A stretch of 64,000 bases of DNA from UBA6927 sp022447855 (lineage in GTDB: Bacteria > Chloroflexota > Dehalococcoidia > Lucifugimonadales > UBA6927), in assembly GCA_022447855.1 (NCBI GenBank), contig JAKUTX010000005.1:11316-75315 (forward strand), written 5' to 3'. Positions 8,239-16,492 of this stretch are shown here, one piece after another (position 1 is the first letter of the stretch; the number at the start of each line of letters is the position of its first letter). Below the pieces are notes generated by a model. That model was not told the origin of the DNA and searched no databases. It saw only the letters and a program-made list of their open reading frames with translations. A program made the position numbers and the translations under genes.

Positions 8239-8589
8239 TTAAGATGGTACGTCGATTTTGACTATCACAGCAGCATTTACTATAAGACTGTAATCCCCTG
8301 AACCTTTTCTACCTTCGATTTCTAATCCCCCGTCGACGATATTTATTTTGCCGTTTCCGTGTGGCAGTTCATCTAATAAAACTTTTTGATCTATTTCTTT
8401 TGGTCTAGTAGTTGCTACAGTAACTTCTACTATCATGTTTTTAGAAGTATTTGGTCCAAACAATCCTAAGAACATCAAACTACTTTGGTGGATTGCATTC
8501 CATACGGCTCTTCTAGCAGCTTCTGTGACATTTTGACCATGTAAATCAATTCCTGTTCCAAATTCAATTATTGCTGGTTGTAGAGACAT
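8239..8589 (-). CDS. Lin0512 family protein
   Basis: This is a conserved hypothetical protein of 116 residues. Its N-terminus IIEFGTGIDLHGQNVTEAARRAVWNAIHQSSL matches the Lin0512 family, small oligomeric proteins of unknown biochemical role. The second half forms strands (MIVEVTVATTRPKEID, GKINIVDGGLEIEGRKG). It has no signal peptide. ATG at 8589 is preceded by GGAG with good spacing. It faces convergently the cupin ending at 8235 and lies 19 bases downstream of the hydrolase gene 8609-9649, with which it may be co-transcribed. Confidence 0.8.
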   Translation of the reverse strand: MSLQPAIIEFGTGIDLHGQNVTEAARRAVWNAIHQSSLMFLGLFGPNTSKNMIVEVTVATTRPKEIDQKVLLDELPHGNGKINIVDGGLEIEGRKGSGDYSLIVNAAVIVKIDVPS

Positions 8590-8608
8590 TTTTTCTCCTT
8601 CAAATCTT

Positions 8609-9649
8609 TTAATTCTTAAAGTATCGAGCTAGGAACTCCCATGCTCCGTCTTTGTAATAGCGATGAGCTCCATCGCCAATGTACAATTGACAGTGCTCTG
8701 ATGCATTAGCGAATTTATATATTGATTTAAGTTTGGAAAAAGCAAATTTTACACATGTAATAGGAAATATTGGGTCAGTTCTACCCGCAATAACTTTGAA
8801 TGGCCTTGGAGTGATTAGGCCTGCGATGTCATACATTTCTCCAAGCCTTAAGATTCCAGGGACATAATTGCAATCACAATGTCTCATAGCCCCAATACTT
8901 CCTTTGAAAGTGCAAAAATAACAACTGGGAATTGCAATCGCAATTCTAGTATCAATTGCAGCTGTGAATAAAGTAATTGTCCCACCGCCTGAATTTCCAG
9001 TCATAGCAATTTTGGATTGATCAATTGGTAGATTCTCTATCGCCCAAGAGATTATACATTGCATGTCCCAGACTCTTTCACCAATTGGAGTACGGCCTAC
9101 CAAAAGACCGTGCATTAATTGTTCTCTACAAGAATAAGTTTTGTCCTCTTTTATATCTGCAGCGGTTCTTGTTTCACCGAATGCTCTTGTTGTAGGAGCA
9201 ATTGCTATGTAACCTTCTTTTACTGCCTGAACTGCAATATCACGATCACCTCCATACATTTTCTGGTAATCTTCTTCATTTTTTGCAATACCTACATACA
9301 TATCAGGCGGGTTATGTCCGTGAGGAGTAATTACTAAAGGTAATGATTTTTGATTTGATATTGGTTTAAGTAAGTAAAACGGCAGAGGCACGGTTGGTTC
9401 AACCAAAATAGTCCATTCTTCGCGTATGTAATTATCTATTTCTATGGAATTATGGCAGATAGCTGAGGGAACATGTTTTTCTAGATCACTTCCCAATAGG
9501 TCAAGACCAAGGTGAGATCTTAATTTTGATCTAAATTGATTTTGCCAATATGAAAGGTTTTGAATTTTATCGGTGTTAAATTCAAATTCTGATTCGAAGA
9601 TCTCAAATGTTTTGTTGAAATGGACTGTAGAATTGTAAGTCATGATCAT
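8609..9649 (-). CDS. Alpha/beta hydrolase, acetyl-esterase-like (Abhydrolase_7 type)
   Basis: This is a serine hydrolase of 346 residues. The oxyanion-side motif is PLVITPHGHNPP, the nucleophile elbow is MTGNSGGGTITLF (Gly-x-Ser-x-Gly), and the acid region is VIAGRTDPIFPI, with a C-terminal His (GDGAHRYY). The block SCYFCTFKGSIGAMRHCDCNYVPGI is characteristic of the Abhydrolase_7 / large bacterial acetyl-esterase group. It probably removes acyl groups from carbohydrates or other esters in the cytoplasm; no signal peptide is seen. It is divergent from the sulfatase at 9754, and the pair would suit breakdown of sulfated, acylated polysaccharide, which is an inference. Confidence 0.85.
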   Translation of the reverse strand: MIMTYNSTVHFNKTFEIFESEFEFNTDKIQNLSYWQNQFRSKLRSHLGLDLLGSDLEKHVPSAICHNSIEIDNYIREEWTILVEPTVPLPFYLLKPISNQKSLPLVITPHGHNPPDMYVGIAKNEEDYQKMYGGDRDIAVQAVKEGYIAIAPTTRAFGETRTAADIKEDKTYSCREQLMHGLLVGRTPIGERVWDMQCIISWAIENLPIDQSKIAMTGNSGGGTITLFTAAIDTRIAIAIPSCYFCTFKGSIGAMRHCDCNYVPGILRLGEMYDIAGLITPRPFKVIAGRTDPIFPITCVKFAFSKLKSIYKFANASEHCQLYIGDGAHRYYKDGAWEFLARYFKN

Positions 9650-9753
9650 CTCTCTTGATATACGAAGTGTAAATTAAATGATTATATAATATTGGAGAAA
9701 TTAAATTACTTGGGTTATAGTCATTTCAGTTAAATTACCTAGGAGATATTGTC

Positions 9754-11343
9754 ATGGATAGACGTCCGAACATCCTTTTTGCATTTGCTGATGATTGGGG
9801 AAGATATGCGAGTATATACCGTTCATTTCAGGCAGAAAATTCTCTTAATAATCTAATTGACACACCTAATTTTGACAGAATTGCGACTGAAGGAGCATTG
9901 TTTTTGAATGCTTATGTGCCAGCACCAAGTTGTACTCCTTGCAGGAGTTCTATTTTGTCTGGAAGCTACTTTTGGGAGACTGGACTTGGAGCAATTTTAA
10001 GAGGAGCAGTCTGGGATGAAGAAATTCCAACATATCCATTAATTTTAGAAGAAAACGGATATCACATTGGTTACACATATAAGGTTTGGTCTCCAGGAAA
10101 AGCAATTAATGCTCCATATGGAGGAGAAAGAACGAGATATGAAGCATTCGGCAGTGATTTTAATCAGTTTTCGCATGTGGTGACTGAGATTTCTAAGAAT
10201 ATGGGCATTGATGAAGCTAAAAAGATTCTATTTGACGAAACCGTTGAAAATTTTAAGAGTTTTTTGTCAGACCGACCCAATGGAAATCCATTTTGTTATT
10301 GGTGGGGTCCCACGAATACTCACCGTACCTGGGAGAGAGGTTCAGGTAAGCATCTTTGGGGAATAGATCCTGATAGCTTGACAGGTAGATTGCCGGAATT
10401 CCTACCTGATGTACATGAAATTAGAGAGGACGTAGCCGATTATTTAGGAGAATGCCTTGCTTTTGACGCTGGGCTTGGAAAGATTATAGAAACTTTAGAA
10501 GAATCTGGTGAATTAGATAACACTTTAATTGTGATTAGTGGTGATCATGGTATTCCTGGTATTCCTAGGGCAAAATGTAATCTTTATGATATTGGTACTG
10601 AGGTAGCACTTGCCGTCAGATGGCCTGAAAAAATTCGTCCTGGAAGAGTAGTAGATGATTTTGTAAATCTTATGGACTTAGCTCCGACGTTTTTGGAAGT
10701 TGCCGATGTGCAACCTCCTACGTCGATGAGTGCTAAAAGTTTAATGAATGTACTAATTAGTAATCAAAGTGTTGGTCAGATAGATTCCGATCGAGATTGG
10801 GTTGTTACTGGTCGTGAAAGACATGTAGAAAATGCTAGATCTGGAGGGTTGCCATATCCTATGAGGGCAATAAGGACTAAAGATTTCTTATATATACGTA
10901 ATTTCAAACCAGATCGTTGGCCTATGGGAGACCCTAAAGGATTAGATGATTTAACGGTAGATGCCCCTAAGTGGGAAGAAATTTCAACTGATACTCGTTG
11001 TGCTTATGGAGATTTGGATGCTAGTCCTACTAAGGCCTGGATGATTCATAATCGAGCTGATCGCCATGTAACCGATTCTTTCGAACTTGCTTTTGGGAAA
11101 AGATCTTTGGAAGAACTTTATGATGTCCAGAACGACCCTGATCTTATGATTAATTTGGCAGAAGATTCTGCATTCAATGATATTAGGGTAGAGCTTGCTT
11201 CAAAATTGGATGAAATTTTAATTAAAAATAATGATCCACGTCTCTGTGAAACCAATTGTAGATTTGAAAACGCTCCTTTTGCGGGTCCATTAAGTGACCA
11301 TTATATTTCGCTTCGCGATTCCACTAATTATTTTGGAGCTTAA
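9754..11343 (+). CDS. Type I (formylglycine) sulfatase
   Basis: Sulfatases hydrolyse sulfate esters using a formylglycine made from Cys or Ser. Here the signature is C60-T-P-C-R with the following SSILSG, so Cys60 is the likely modified residue. Metal ligands D13/D14 (FAFADDWG) and ISGDHGIPG in the middle are present. Length 529 is normal. No signal peptide is seen, unlike many marine exported sulfatases, so a cytoplasmic substrate is suggested. No formylglycine-generating enzyme is encoded in the window. Similar proteins in marine bacteria are often annotated as heparan N-sulfatase, but substrate cannot be assigned from sequence alone. Confidence 0.93.
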   Translation: MDRRPNILFAFADDWGRYASIYRSFQAENSLNNLIDTPNFDRIATEGALFLNAYVPAPSCTPCRSSILSGSYFWETGLGAILRGAVWDEEIPTYPLILEENGYHIGYTYKVWSPGKAINAPYGGERTRYEAFGSDFNQFSHVVTEISKNMGIDEAKKILFDETVENFKSFLSDRPNGNPFCYWWGPTNTHRTWERGSGKHLWGIDPDSLTGRLPEFLPDVHEIREDVADYLGECLAFDAGLGKIIETLEESGELDNTLIVISGDHGIPGIPRAKCNLYDIGTEVALAVRWPEKIRPGRVVDDFVNLMDLAPTFLEVADVQPPTSMSAKSLMNVLISNQSVGQIDSDRDWVVTGRERHVENARSGGLPYPMRAIRTKDFLYIRNFKPDRWPMGDPKGLDDLTVDAPKWEEISTDTRCAYGDLDASPTKAWMIHNRADRHVTDSFELAFGKRSLEELYDVQNDPDLMINLAEDSAFNDIRVELASKLDEILIKNNDPRLCETNCRFENAPFAGPLSDHYISLRDSTNYFGA

Positions 11344-11367
11344 GCAGATCATAAGTTGGTGATATGT

Positions 11368-11444
11368 TGGTGGGCCACCCTGGAATCGAACCAGGGACCT
11401 CAGTCTTATCAGGACTGCGCTCTAACCGACTGAGCTAGTGGCCC
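11368..11444 (-). tRNA. tRNA-Ile (anticodon GAT)
   Basis: A cloverleaf on the minus strand: acceptor GGGCCAC pairs with GTGGCCC, D arm CTCAGTCGGTTAGAG, anticodon loop CTGATAA between CAGTC and GACTG, and T loop GTTCGATTC. The 3' CCA is encoded (11368-11370 on the plus strand reads TGG). It lies 24 bases after the sulfatase, convergent with it. Confidence 0.97.
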
Positions 11445-11458
11445 AAGAAACGAAATTT

Positions 11459-11872
11459 TCACGAAAGTTCACTTTCTGCAGGGTTATATTCTACTACAAT
11501 TTCAACTGGAGTGTTTCGAGCTACAACTAGTTCCATTACTTCTGAATTGCTTTCATTTATTGGTTGATGGACTGAGTTGGCTGGAACATAAATGCAATCA
11601 CCTGGACCAATATCCATAGAAATTTCCAGATTTGGACCTGTTAAGAATTTACCACTGCCACTCGAGACGTAGATAGCGGTTTCACAATTTTTGTGATAGT
11701 GAGGACTTGCAGATGAATTCGGTTGAATTGTAGAGATTGCTAGATGTATACCTGATGCACCAGTAAGAGATTCTGATACGCCAGCAATTCTAGACATTGC
11801 ACCTGAAGAGATTTCCACTTCACGTTCATTTTGTCTTATAACTTTGCATAACGGTGTTAGATCAGTTTTCAT
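11459..11872 (-). CDS. Cupin-domain protein (137 aa)
   Basis: This is a one-domain cupin. Motif 1 is SPHYHKNCETAIYVSSGSGKFLTG and motif 2 is GDCIYVPANSVHQPINES, which supply His and Glu metal ligands. The N-terminal MKTDLTPLCKVIRQNE is typical of uncharacterised small cupins near sugar or aromatic catabolism genes. Function is unknown. It starts at ATG 11872 and lies head-to-tail upstream of tRNA-Ile on the same strand. Its 3' end is 15 bases from the tRNA 5' end, so read-through transcription is possible. Confidence 0.82.
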   Translation of the reverse strand: MKTDLTPLCKVIRQNEREVEISSGAMSRIAGVSESLTGASGIHLAISTIQPNSSASPHYHKNCETAIYVSSGSGKFLTGPNLEISMDIGPGDCIYVPANSVHQPINESNSEVMELVVARNTPVEIVVEYNPAESELS

Positions 11873-12020
11873 AAACTAACATTACAATTGCTCTACTTTA
11901 TGGTCAAGTAAGGAATTAATTTATTCTTTCAAGAGTTGAGAGCTAAGTCTCTTCCTGTTAGAATCGCTCGTCTAGGAAGGTTGTTTTCAAATTACTTTTC
12001 GGGGGTAATTGAAACCGATT

Positions 12021-12095
12021 GCGGGAGTAACTCAGTGGTAGAGTATCTGCTTCCCAAGCAGAATGTCGCGGGTTCGAACCCCGTCTCCCGCTCCA
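12021..12095 (+). tRNA. tRNA-Gly (anticodon CCC)
   Basis: Acceptor GCGGGAG pairs with CTCCCGC, D arm CTCAGTGGTAGAG, anticodon loop TTCCCAA between TCTGC and GCAGA, T loop GGTTCGAACCC, discriminator T and encoded CCA. It is followed 32 bases later by the SDR gene. A long open frame from 11936 runs through this tRNA and is not coding there. Confidence 0.97.
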
Positions 12096-12127
12096 TTAAT
12101 CTTAGGGAAATAACCGCGGAGAGGATT

Positions 12128-12877
12128 ATGAATATTCTATTAACAGGTGGTTCTGGGATGGTTGGATCGTTTATTACTCCTTATCTTTTAAAAGATAACA
12201 ATGTAAAAGTTTTTGATTTGACTCCTCCTGAGAACCAGGAAGTGGATTTTATTCAAGGATCTATGCTGAATCCAAATGACATTAAAGAAGCTTTGAAGGA
12301 TGTGGAAATTTTCGTTAACGTGACTATGAAGAGTCCACAGGGTGGTAGTGAGACAACACAGTCGATAAAAGAGATTACTGAGAATTATGAATTGAATACA
12401 AGGGGATTACATCTATTCTTATTTCATGCTCAAGAGATGGGAGTTTTAAAAGGAGTTCACACGAGTACTATGAGCGTTCATTATAGAGAAAGGGATTTTT
12501 TTAATGCAGAAGAAGAAATTCCTTTGGATACTCCTTCGGTTTATGGGCTAACAAAAGGCTTTGGTGAGTTGATCTGTTCATATTTTGCAAGATGGTTTGA
12601 TATGAACATTTTGGCATTGAGGATTACTGGGCCAAGAACTGCACAAAAGTGGGATGAGGAAACTACGAAGATGGGTAACGGATTGATGGATCGAAGATTA
12701 TGGATAACACATGAGGAAGATTTAGCCAATGCTTACTTAGCTGGAATGGATTATGTTTCTACGGGGCATGGAAGATTTGAATCAATATTTATCGCAGGCG
12801 ATCCTAATGAAAATGAACACAATTTAACAAAGGCAAAACATTTACTAAACTGGACCCCGAGGTCAATAGGGATTTAA
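12128..12877 (+). CDS. NAD-dependent epimerase/dehydratase (extended SDR)
   Basis: The N-terminal Rossmann motif is LLTGGSGMVGSF with an acidic residue at the end of strand 2 (VKVFDLTPP), indicating NAD preference. The catalytic YxxxK is Y-G-L-T-K within SVYGLTKGFGE, preceded by a Ser/Thr-rich strand (HTSTMSVHY). At 249 residues it is shorter than typical epimerases (~310), mainly at the C-terminus. The ATG at 12128 is chosen because GGAGAGG precedes it and the upstream part of the frame is tRNA. The stop codon abuts the next gene's ATG (12878), so this and the enolase-superfamily enzyme are translationally coupled, pointing to sugar or sugar-acid metabolism. Confidence 0.88.
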   Translation: MNILLTGGSGMVGSFITPYLLKDNNVKVFDLTPPENQEVDFIQGSMLNPNDIKEALKDVEIFVNVTMKSPQGGSETTQSIKEITENYELNTRGLHLFLFHAQEMGVLKGVHTSTMSVHYRERDFFNAEEEIPLDTPSVYGLTKGFGELICSYFARWFDMNILALRITGPRTAQKWDEETTKMGNGLMDRRLWITHEEDLANAYLAGMDYVSTGHGRFESIFIAGDPNENEHNLTKAKHLLNWTPRSIGI

Positions 12878-14023
12878 ATGAAAATAGAAAAAATTGAAAC
12901 ACATTTGGTTCGGGATTTATTTCTTGTTGAAATAATTACAGATAATGGCATTAGGGGTTTGGGTCAATCAGCTTGCTGGGGATTCCCTGAAGCAGTAAGT
13001 GCTATTGTGAAAAAAATGATTCCACTTTTGGTTGGTCAAGATCCTACTAATACCGAACACATTAGCCAATTACTTTATCGATCGGCTCCTTTCAAAGGTT
13101 CTGTGTTGTCAGGAGCTTTGTCGGCGATTGATATAGCACTTTGGGATATTAAGGCAAAGAAGTTTCAAATTCCAGTATGGGAATTATTGGGCGGGAAGGT
13201 TCGTGACAAAGTGAGACTTCATTTATTGCTAGGTGGTTGGGATAATCAATTGCCAAAAGAAGAGGGGATTTTTGGGGCTGCTAAAAAAGCTGTCGCACAA
13301 GGATTTACAGCTTTAAAAATCGATCCACTTCCAGACAATTATTTTGATCTTTCATTGGAAAAACTTGTTAAACAAACTAGGGAATATGTTGGTGCTTTGA
13401 GGGAAGGCGCAGGTGATGAAGTTGATATTATTTTAGAAATCCATCGTAAATTAACACCGATGGTTGCCATTCACTTGGCTGAAAATCTAAAGGAATTCAA
13501 TCCTATGTTTTATGAAGATCCAATTCAAATTGACAGTATTATTTCACAGGGTGAAATAGCCCAGAAAGTTTCTATACCTGTAGCAAATGGAGAAAGGATG
13601 CATTCTATTTGGGAATTCCGAGAACTTTTAACTCACGGAGGTCCTCAATATGTTAGGCCCGATGTAGGATTGGCTGGCGGATTAACCCATACAAAGAAAA
13701 TTGCAGCAATCGCTGAATCTTTTCATTCTGCTGTTGTTACTCATAATTTCCTAGGTCCCATTTTAACTGCAGCATCTGTACATCTTGATGTTACTATTCC
13801 CAATTTCATTACTCAGGAATATACATTGGCTGATGAATCTGAGAAACATGATTTTGTTAATTCTACTCTTAAGCGAGAAGGTGGGTATATCCTTCTTCCA
13901 GACGAGATTGGTTTAGGTGTAGAAATTGACCAAGAAAAAATTTCTAAAACCCCTTATTCTCCCCGTGAATTGCAAGATGCAGTTCCTTTTCGGAATGATG
14001 GGTCTGTCGCTTTTTCTGTTTAA
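12878..14023 (+). CDS. Enolase superfamily enzyme, dehydratase-like (E-x-H subtype)
   Basis: This is the second of three paralogues. The N-terminal cap and barrel are intact at 381 residues. In place of K-x-K it has K147-x-D149, and in place of D-x-N it has E187-I-H189 (ILEIHRKL). Remaining sites are E213, E239 followed by R240, D262 and H289. The E-x-H and E-R patterns resemble galactonate/mannonate-dehydratase-like members, so a sugar-acid dehydratase is likely but the substrate is not proved. It begins immediately at the stop of the SDR gene and is followed 19 bases later by a third paralogue, so the three form an operon. Confidence 0.9.
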   Translation: MKIEKIETHLVRDLFLVEIITDNGIRGLGQSACWGFPEAVSAIVKKMIPLLVGQDPTNTEHISQLLYRSAPFKGSVLSGALSAIDIALWDIKAKKFQIPVWELLGGKVRDKVRLHLLLGGWDNQLPKEEGIFGAAKKAVAQGFTALKIDPLPDNYFDLSLEKLVKQTREYVGALREGAGDEVDIILEIHRKLTPMVAIHLAENLKEFNPMFYEDPIQIDSIISQGEIAQKVSIPVANGERMHSIWEFRELLTHGGPQYVRPDVGLAGGLTHTKKIAAIAESFHSAVVTHNFLGPILTAASVHLDVTIPNFITQEYTLADESEKHDFVNSTLKREGGYILLPDEIGLGVEIDQEKISKTPYSPRELQDAVPFRNDGSVAFSV

Positions 14024-14042
14024 ATATTTTTAGGAGAATATA

Positions 14043-15161
14043 TTGAAAATTATATCTGTTGAATCTGCAACTTGCGTTGTTCCATTGGATTCAGGTGTTG
14101 CTTTTGCGACTAGGTCCGTTCAGGAGCGACATTATACGTTGGTTAGAATCCGTTCAGATTCTGGAATTGAGGGGATAGGATTTTCATATACTGGTCATAA
14201 GGCAGGTGGTGTGACAACGATGGCAATAAGAGAATTGTTGTCGGATGTTGTTATTGGACGTGATCCTCATCAGATAGAATCAATTTGGGATGAAATGTAC
14301 AAGGAATCTATTTTGCACGGACGCAGAGGGTCGGTTTTGAGAGGAATCAGTGCAATTGATATAGCTTTATGGGATTTAATTTCAAAAGATGCAGGGCTTC
14401 CACTATATAAGATGTTAGGAGCATTTCATGAAGAAATTGTTCCAGCATATGCTAGTGGTGGATATTATCAACCAAATAAGACTCCAGAAGATTTAGCGAA
14501 TGAGATGCGAAGTTATTTAGATTTGGGACTTAGGGCTGTTAAAATTAAAGTAGGTAGAGTTTCCACCTCTGAGGATGTTACTAGGATAGGATTTGCACGA
14601 GAGGCAGTAGGGAACTCAGTCCCTTTATTTTTGGATGCAAATAATGCTTGGAGTGATGCAAGTTCAGCAATTCAGGCCTGTAGGGAATTTGAGGTTCATT
14701 CACCTGATTGGATTGAAGAACCATTAATGCCGGATGATATTTTAGGTCATGCAAAAATTGCTCAGGCAATAAATATACCTGTTGCTACGGGAGAAATTCA
14801 TCAAACAAGATGGGATTTTGAACAGATTTTAGATAATAATGCTGCAGATATTTTACAATCAGATGCAGGTGTTTGCGGAGGCATAACTGAATGGAGGAAG
14901 ATTGCATCAATGGCAGCAGGACGTGATGTAATTGTTGCTCCTCACTGGTTAGCTGATATACATGTTCACTTAGTTGCCAGTACTCCTAATGCATCTTGGG
15001 TTGAGTTCTTTACGGATCATTCAGTTCTAAATATTGGTAGATTGTTTTCGACATCGCTAGAGATCAAAGATGGAGGCTTAAAAATTCCTCAGAGTCCTGG
15101 GATAGGTGTGGATTTTGATGATGAAGCAGTGCAAAAATTTTCTTTAGATGGTTGGCTATAA
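14043..15161 (+). CDS. Mandelate racemase/muconate lactonizing family enzyme, canonical K-x-K subtype
   Basis: This is the third paralogue, 372 residues. All the classic residues of the mandelate-racemase group are visible: K167-x-K169, D198-x-N200, E225/E226, E251, D274 and H301. That suggests racemisation, epimerisation or dehydration of a 2-hydroxy acid. The start is TTG at 14043, with AGGAG six bases upstream. It lies between the E-x-H paralogue and a quinone reductase gene (15 bases on), all in one direction. The three paralogues differ in their catalytic residues, so they probably act on different substrates or successive steps. Confidence 0.92.
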   Translation: MKIISVESATCVVPLDSGVAFATRSVQERHYTLVRIRSDSGIEGIGFSYTGHKAGGVTTMAIRELLSDVVIGRDPHQIESIWDEMYKESILHGRRGSVLRGISAIDIALWDLISKDAGLPLYKMLGAFHEEIVPAYASGGYYQPNKTPEDLANEMRSYLDLGLRAVKIKVGRVSTSEDVTRIGFAREAVGNSVPLFLDANNAWSDASSAIQACREFEVHSPDWIEEPLMPDDILGHAKIAQAINIPVATGEIHQTRWDFEQILDNNAADILQSDAGVCGGITEWRKIASMAAGRDVIVAPHWLADIHVHLVASTPNASWVEFFTDHSVLNIGRLFSTSLEIKDGGLKIPQSPGIGVDFDDEAVQKFSLDGWL

Positions 15162-15175
15162 TACGAGGAGTGTAA

Positions 15176-16159
15176 ATGCGTGCAGCAGTTATTACGAAAC
15201 CAGGCGGACCTGAAGTTTTCGAAATTCAAGAAATTGACGACCCAAAATGTGGTAACGAAGATGTTTTGGTACAGGTTAAAGCATCCGCTTTAAATAGAGC
15301 TGATACTTTACAACGAAAAGGCAGATATCCTTCTCCCGTAGGTATTCGATCTGATGTTCCCGGTTTGGAAATGTCGGGGATAGTTTTAGATGTTGGGTCA
15401 TTAGTTCAGGGATTTAATCCAGGTGATAGGGTGTTTGGATTGTTGGGAGGGGGTGGATATGCTGAAAAAGTAGTGACAAACCAACATATGATTGCACATA
15501 TTCCGGGTAATTTAAACTTTGAAGAAGCGGCTTCGATTCCTGAAGTTTTTATTACCGCTTTTGATGCAATAGTTAATCAATGTCAGCTTGAGATGGGTGA
15601 ATCTGTATTAATTCATGCAGTCGGGAGTGGTGTTGGCACAGCGGCAGTTCAGATTGCAAAGTCTCTTGGTGTACGAACATTTGGGACGAGTGGGTCTGAT
15701 GAAAAGTTAAGCTATGCGAAAGATTTAGGATTGGATGTTCCAATAAATTATCATAAGGATGATTTTTCCGAAGTCATTAGTAAAGATACAAATGATCAAG
15801 GTGTTGATGTAGTTTTGGATGTGATTGGAGCTCCATACTGGTACAAAAATATTCAATCATTATCATCTCAGGGGCGATTAGTTTTGGTAGGTACAATGGG
15901 AGGTTCAACTCTAGAAATAGATTTTGGCCAATTAATGCAAAAGAGACTCAAGATATTTGGAACAGTTCTTCGAGCAAGGTCTATGCCTGAAAAAATGGCA
16001 TTGAATCAGCAGTTTATTAAAAATTTGTTGCCTTTGATTTCAAGCGGGAAGATTCGACCAATAGTTGACAAAATTTTCCCATTAGAAAAAGTTTCTGATG
16101 CTCATATATATATGGAAAGCAATAAGAATTTTGGGAAGATTGTTTTGTCTATATCCTAA
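15176..16159 (+). CDS. NAD(P)H:quinone oxidoreductase, zinc-free MDR family (PIG3-like)
   Basis: This medium-chain dehydrogenase/reductase of 327 residues begins MRAAVITKPGGPEVFEIQEI. The ALNRADTLQRKGRYP block and the NADPH-binding ESVLIHAVGSGVGTAAVQIA are typical of the PIG3 (TP53I3) quinone oxidoreductase group. No structural zinc cysteines are present. It would reduce quinones or enones with NADPH. It has GAGGAG upstream of the ATG and ends the 12128-16159 operon. Its last bases overlap the convergent ABM-domain gene by four bases. Confidence 0.9.
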   Translation: MRAAVITKPGGPEVFEIQEIDDPKCGNEDVLVQVKASALNRADTLQRKGRYPSPVGIRSDVPGLEMSGIVLDVGSLVQGFNPGDRVFGLLGGGGYAEKVVTNQHMIAHIPGNLNFEEAASIPEVFITAFDAIVNQCQLEMGESVLIHAVGSGVGTAAVQIAKSLGVRTFGTSGSDEKLSYAKDLGLDVPINYHKDDFSEVISKDTNDQGVDVVLDVIGAPYWYKNIQSLSSQGRLVLVGTMGGSTLEIDFGQLMQKRLKIFGTVLRARSMPEKMALNQQFIKNLLPLISSGKIRPIVDKIFPLEKVSDAHIYMESNKNFGKIVLSIS

Positions 16160-16488
16160 AATTTCCAAACGTGTTTTACATTTTGGAGTGTAAAAGAAAC
16201 TTCTTCGGATATTTCGATTAATGGATTGAAGACTTGGTCGTGAATTGGTTTAGCAACCCATGAAAGTCTTTCCTCCTCAGAGTTCCAGTATGATATTACT
16301 TCGAAAACATTCTCAGGTATTTTACCTCCAGCTTTTATAAGACTAGAGTCTTCGAATTTTTTAAGTAGTACTGCTTTCAAAAACCCTTTTTGTTTGGCCA
16401 TTGCGGCTATCCACTTTTCAGAAATGCCGTTTTCTAGAGATTTTTCATGGCCACTTTTTGGGTTGAAATATACATGTAGTGCAATCAT
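16156..16488 (-). CDS. ABM-type (antibiotic biosynthesis monooxygenase-like) domain protein
   Basis: This is a 110-residue dimeric ferredoxin-like (alpha+beta) protein. The N-terminal strand IALHVYFNPKSGHEKSLE and the VFEVISYWNSEEERLSWVAKPIHDQV region follow the ABM pattern (strand, helix, then W-S-E--ER---W). Members are small monooxygenases or heme/quinol binding proteins; which it is cannot be told. Its ribosome site (GGAA) lies in the gap and end of the SMP-30 gene four bases upstream, so the two are coupled. Confidence 0.75.
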   Translation of the reverse strand: MIALHVYFNPKSGHEKSLENGISEKWIAAMAKQKGFLKAVLLKKFEDSSLIKAGGKIPENVFEVISYWNSEEERLSWVAKPIHDQVFNPLIEISEEVSFTLQNVKHVWKF

Positions 16489-16492
16489 TTGA

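Noticed and set aside
11951..11979. CTTCCT/AGGAAG inverted repeat before tRNA-Gly, considered as a terminator
   Set aside because: The loop is 17 bases and no clear run of T follows; too weak to list as a feature.
11936..12127. The open frame upstream of the SDR gene
   Set aside because: It runs through tRNA-Gly; the real start at 12128 has a good ribosome site and the Rossmann motif follows directly.
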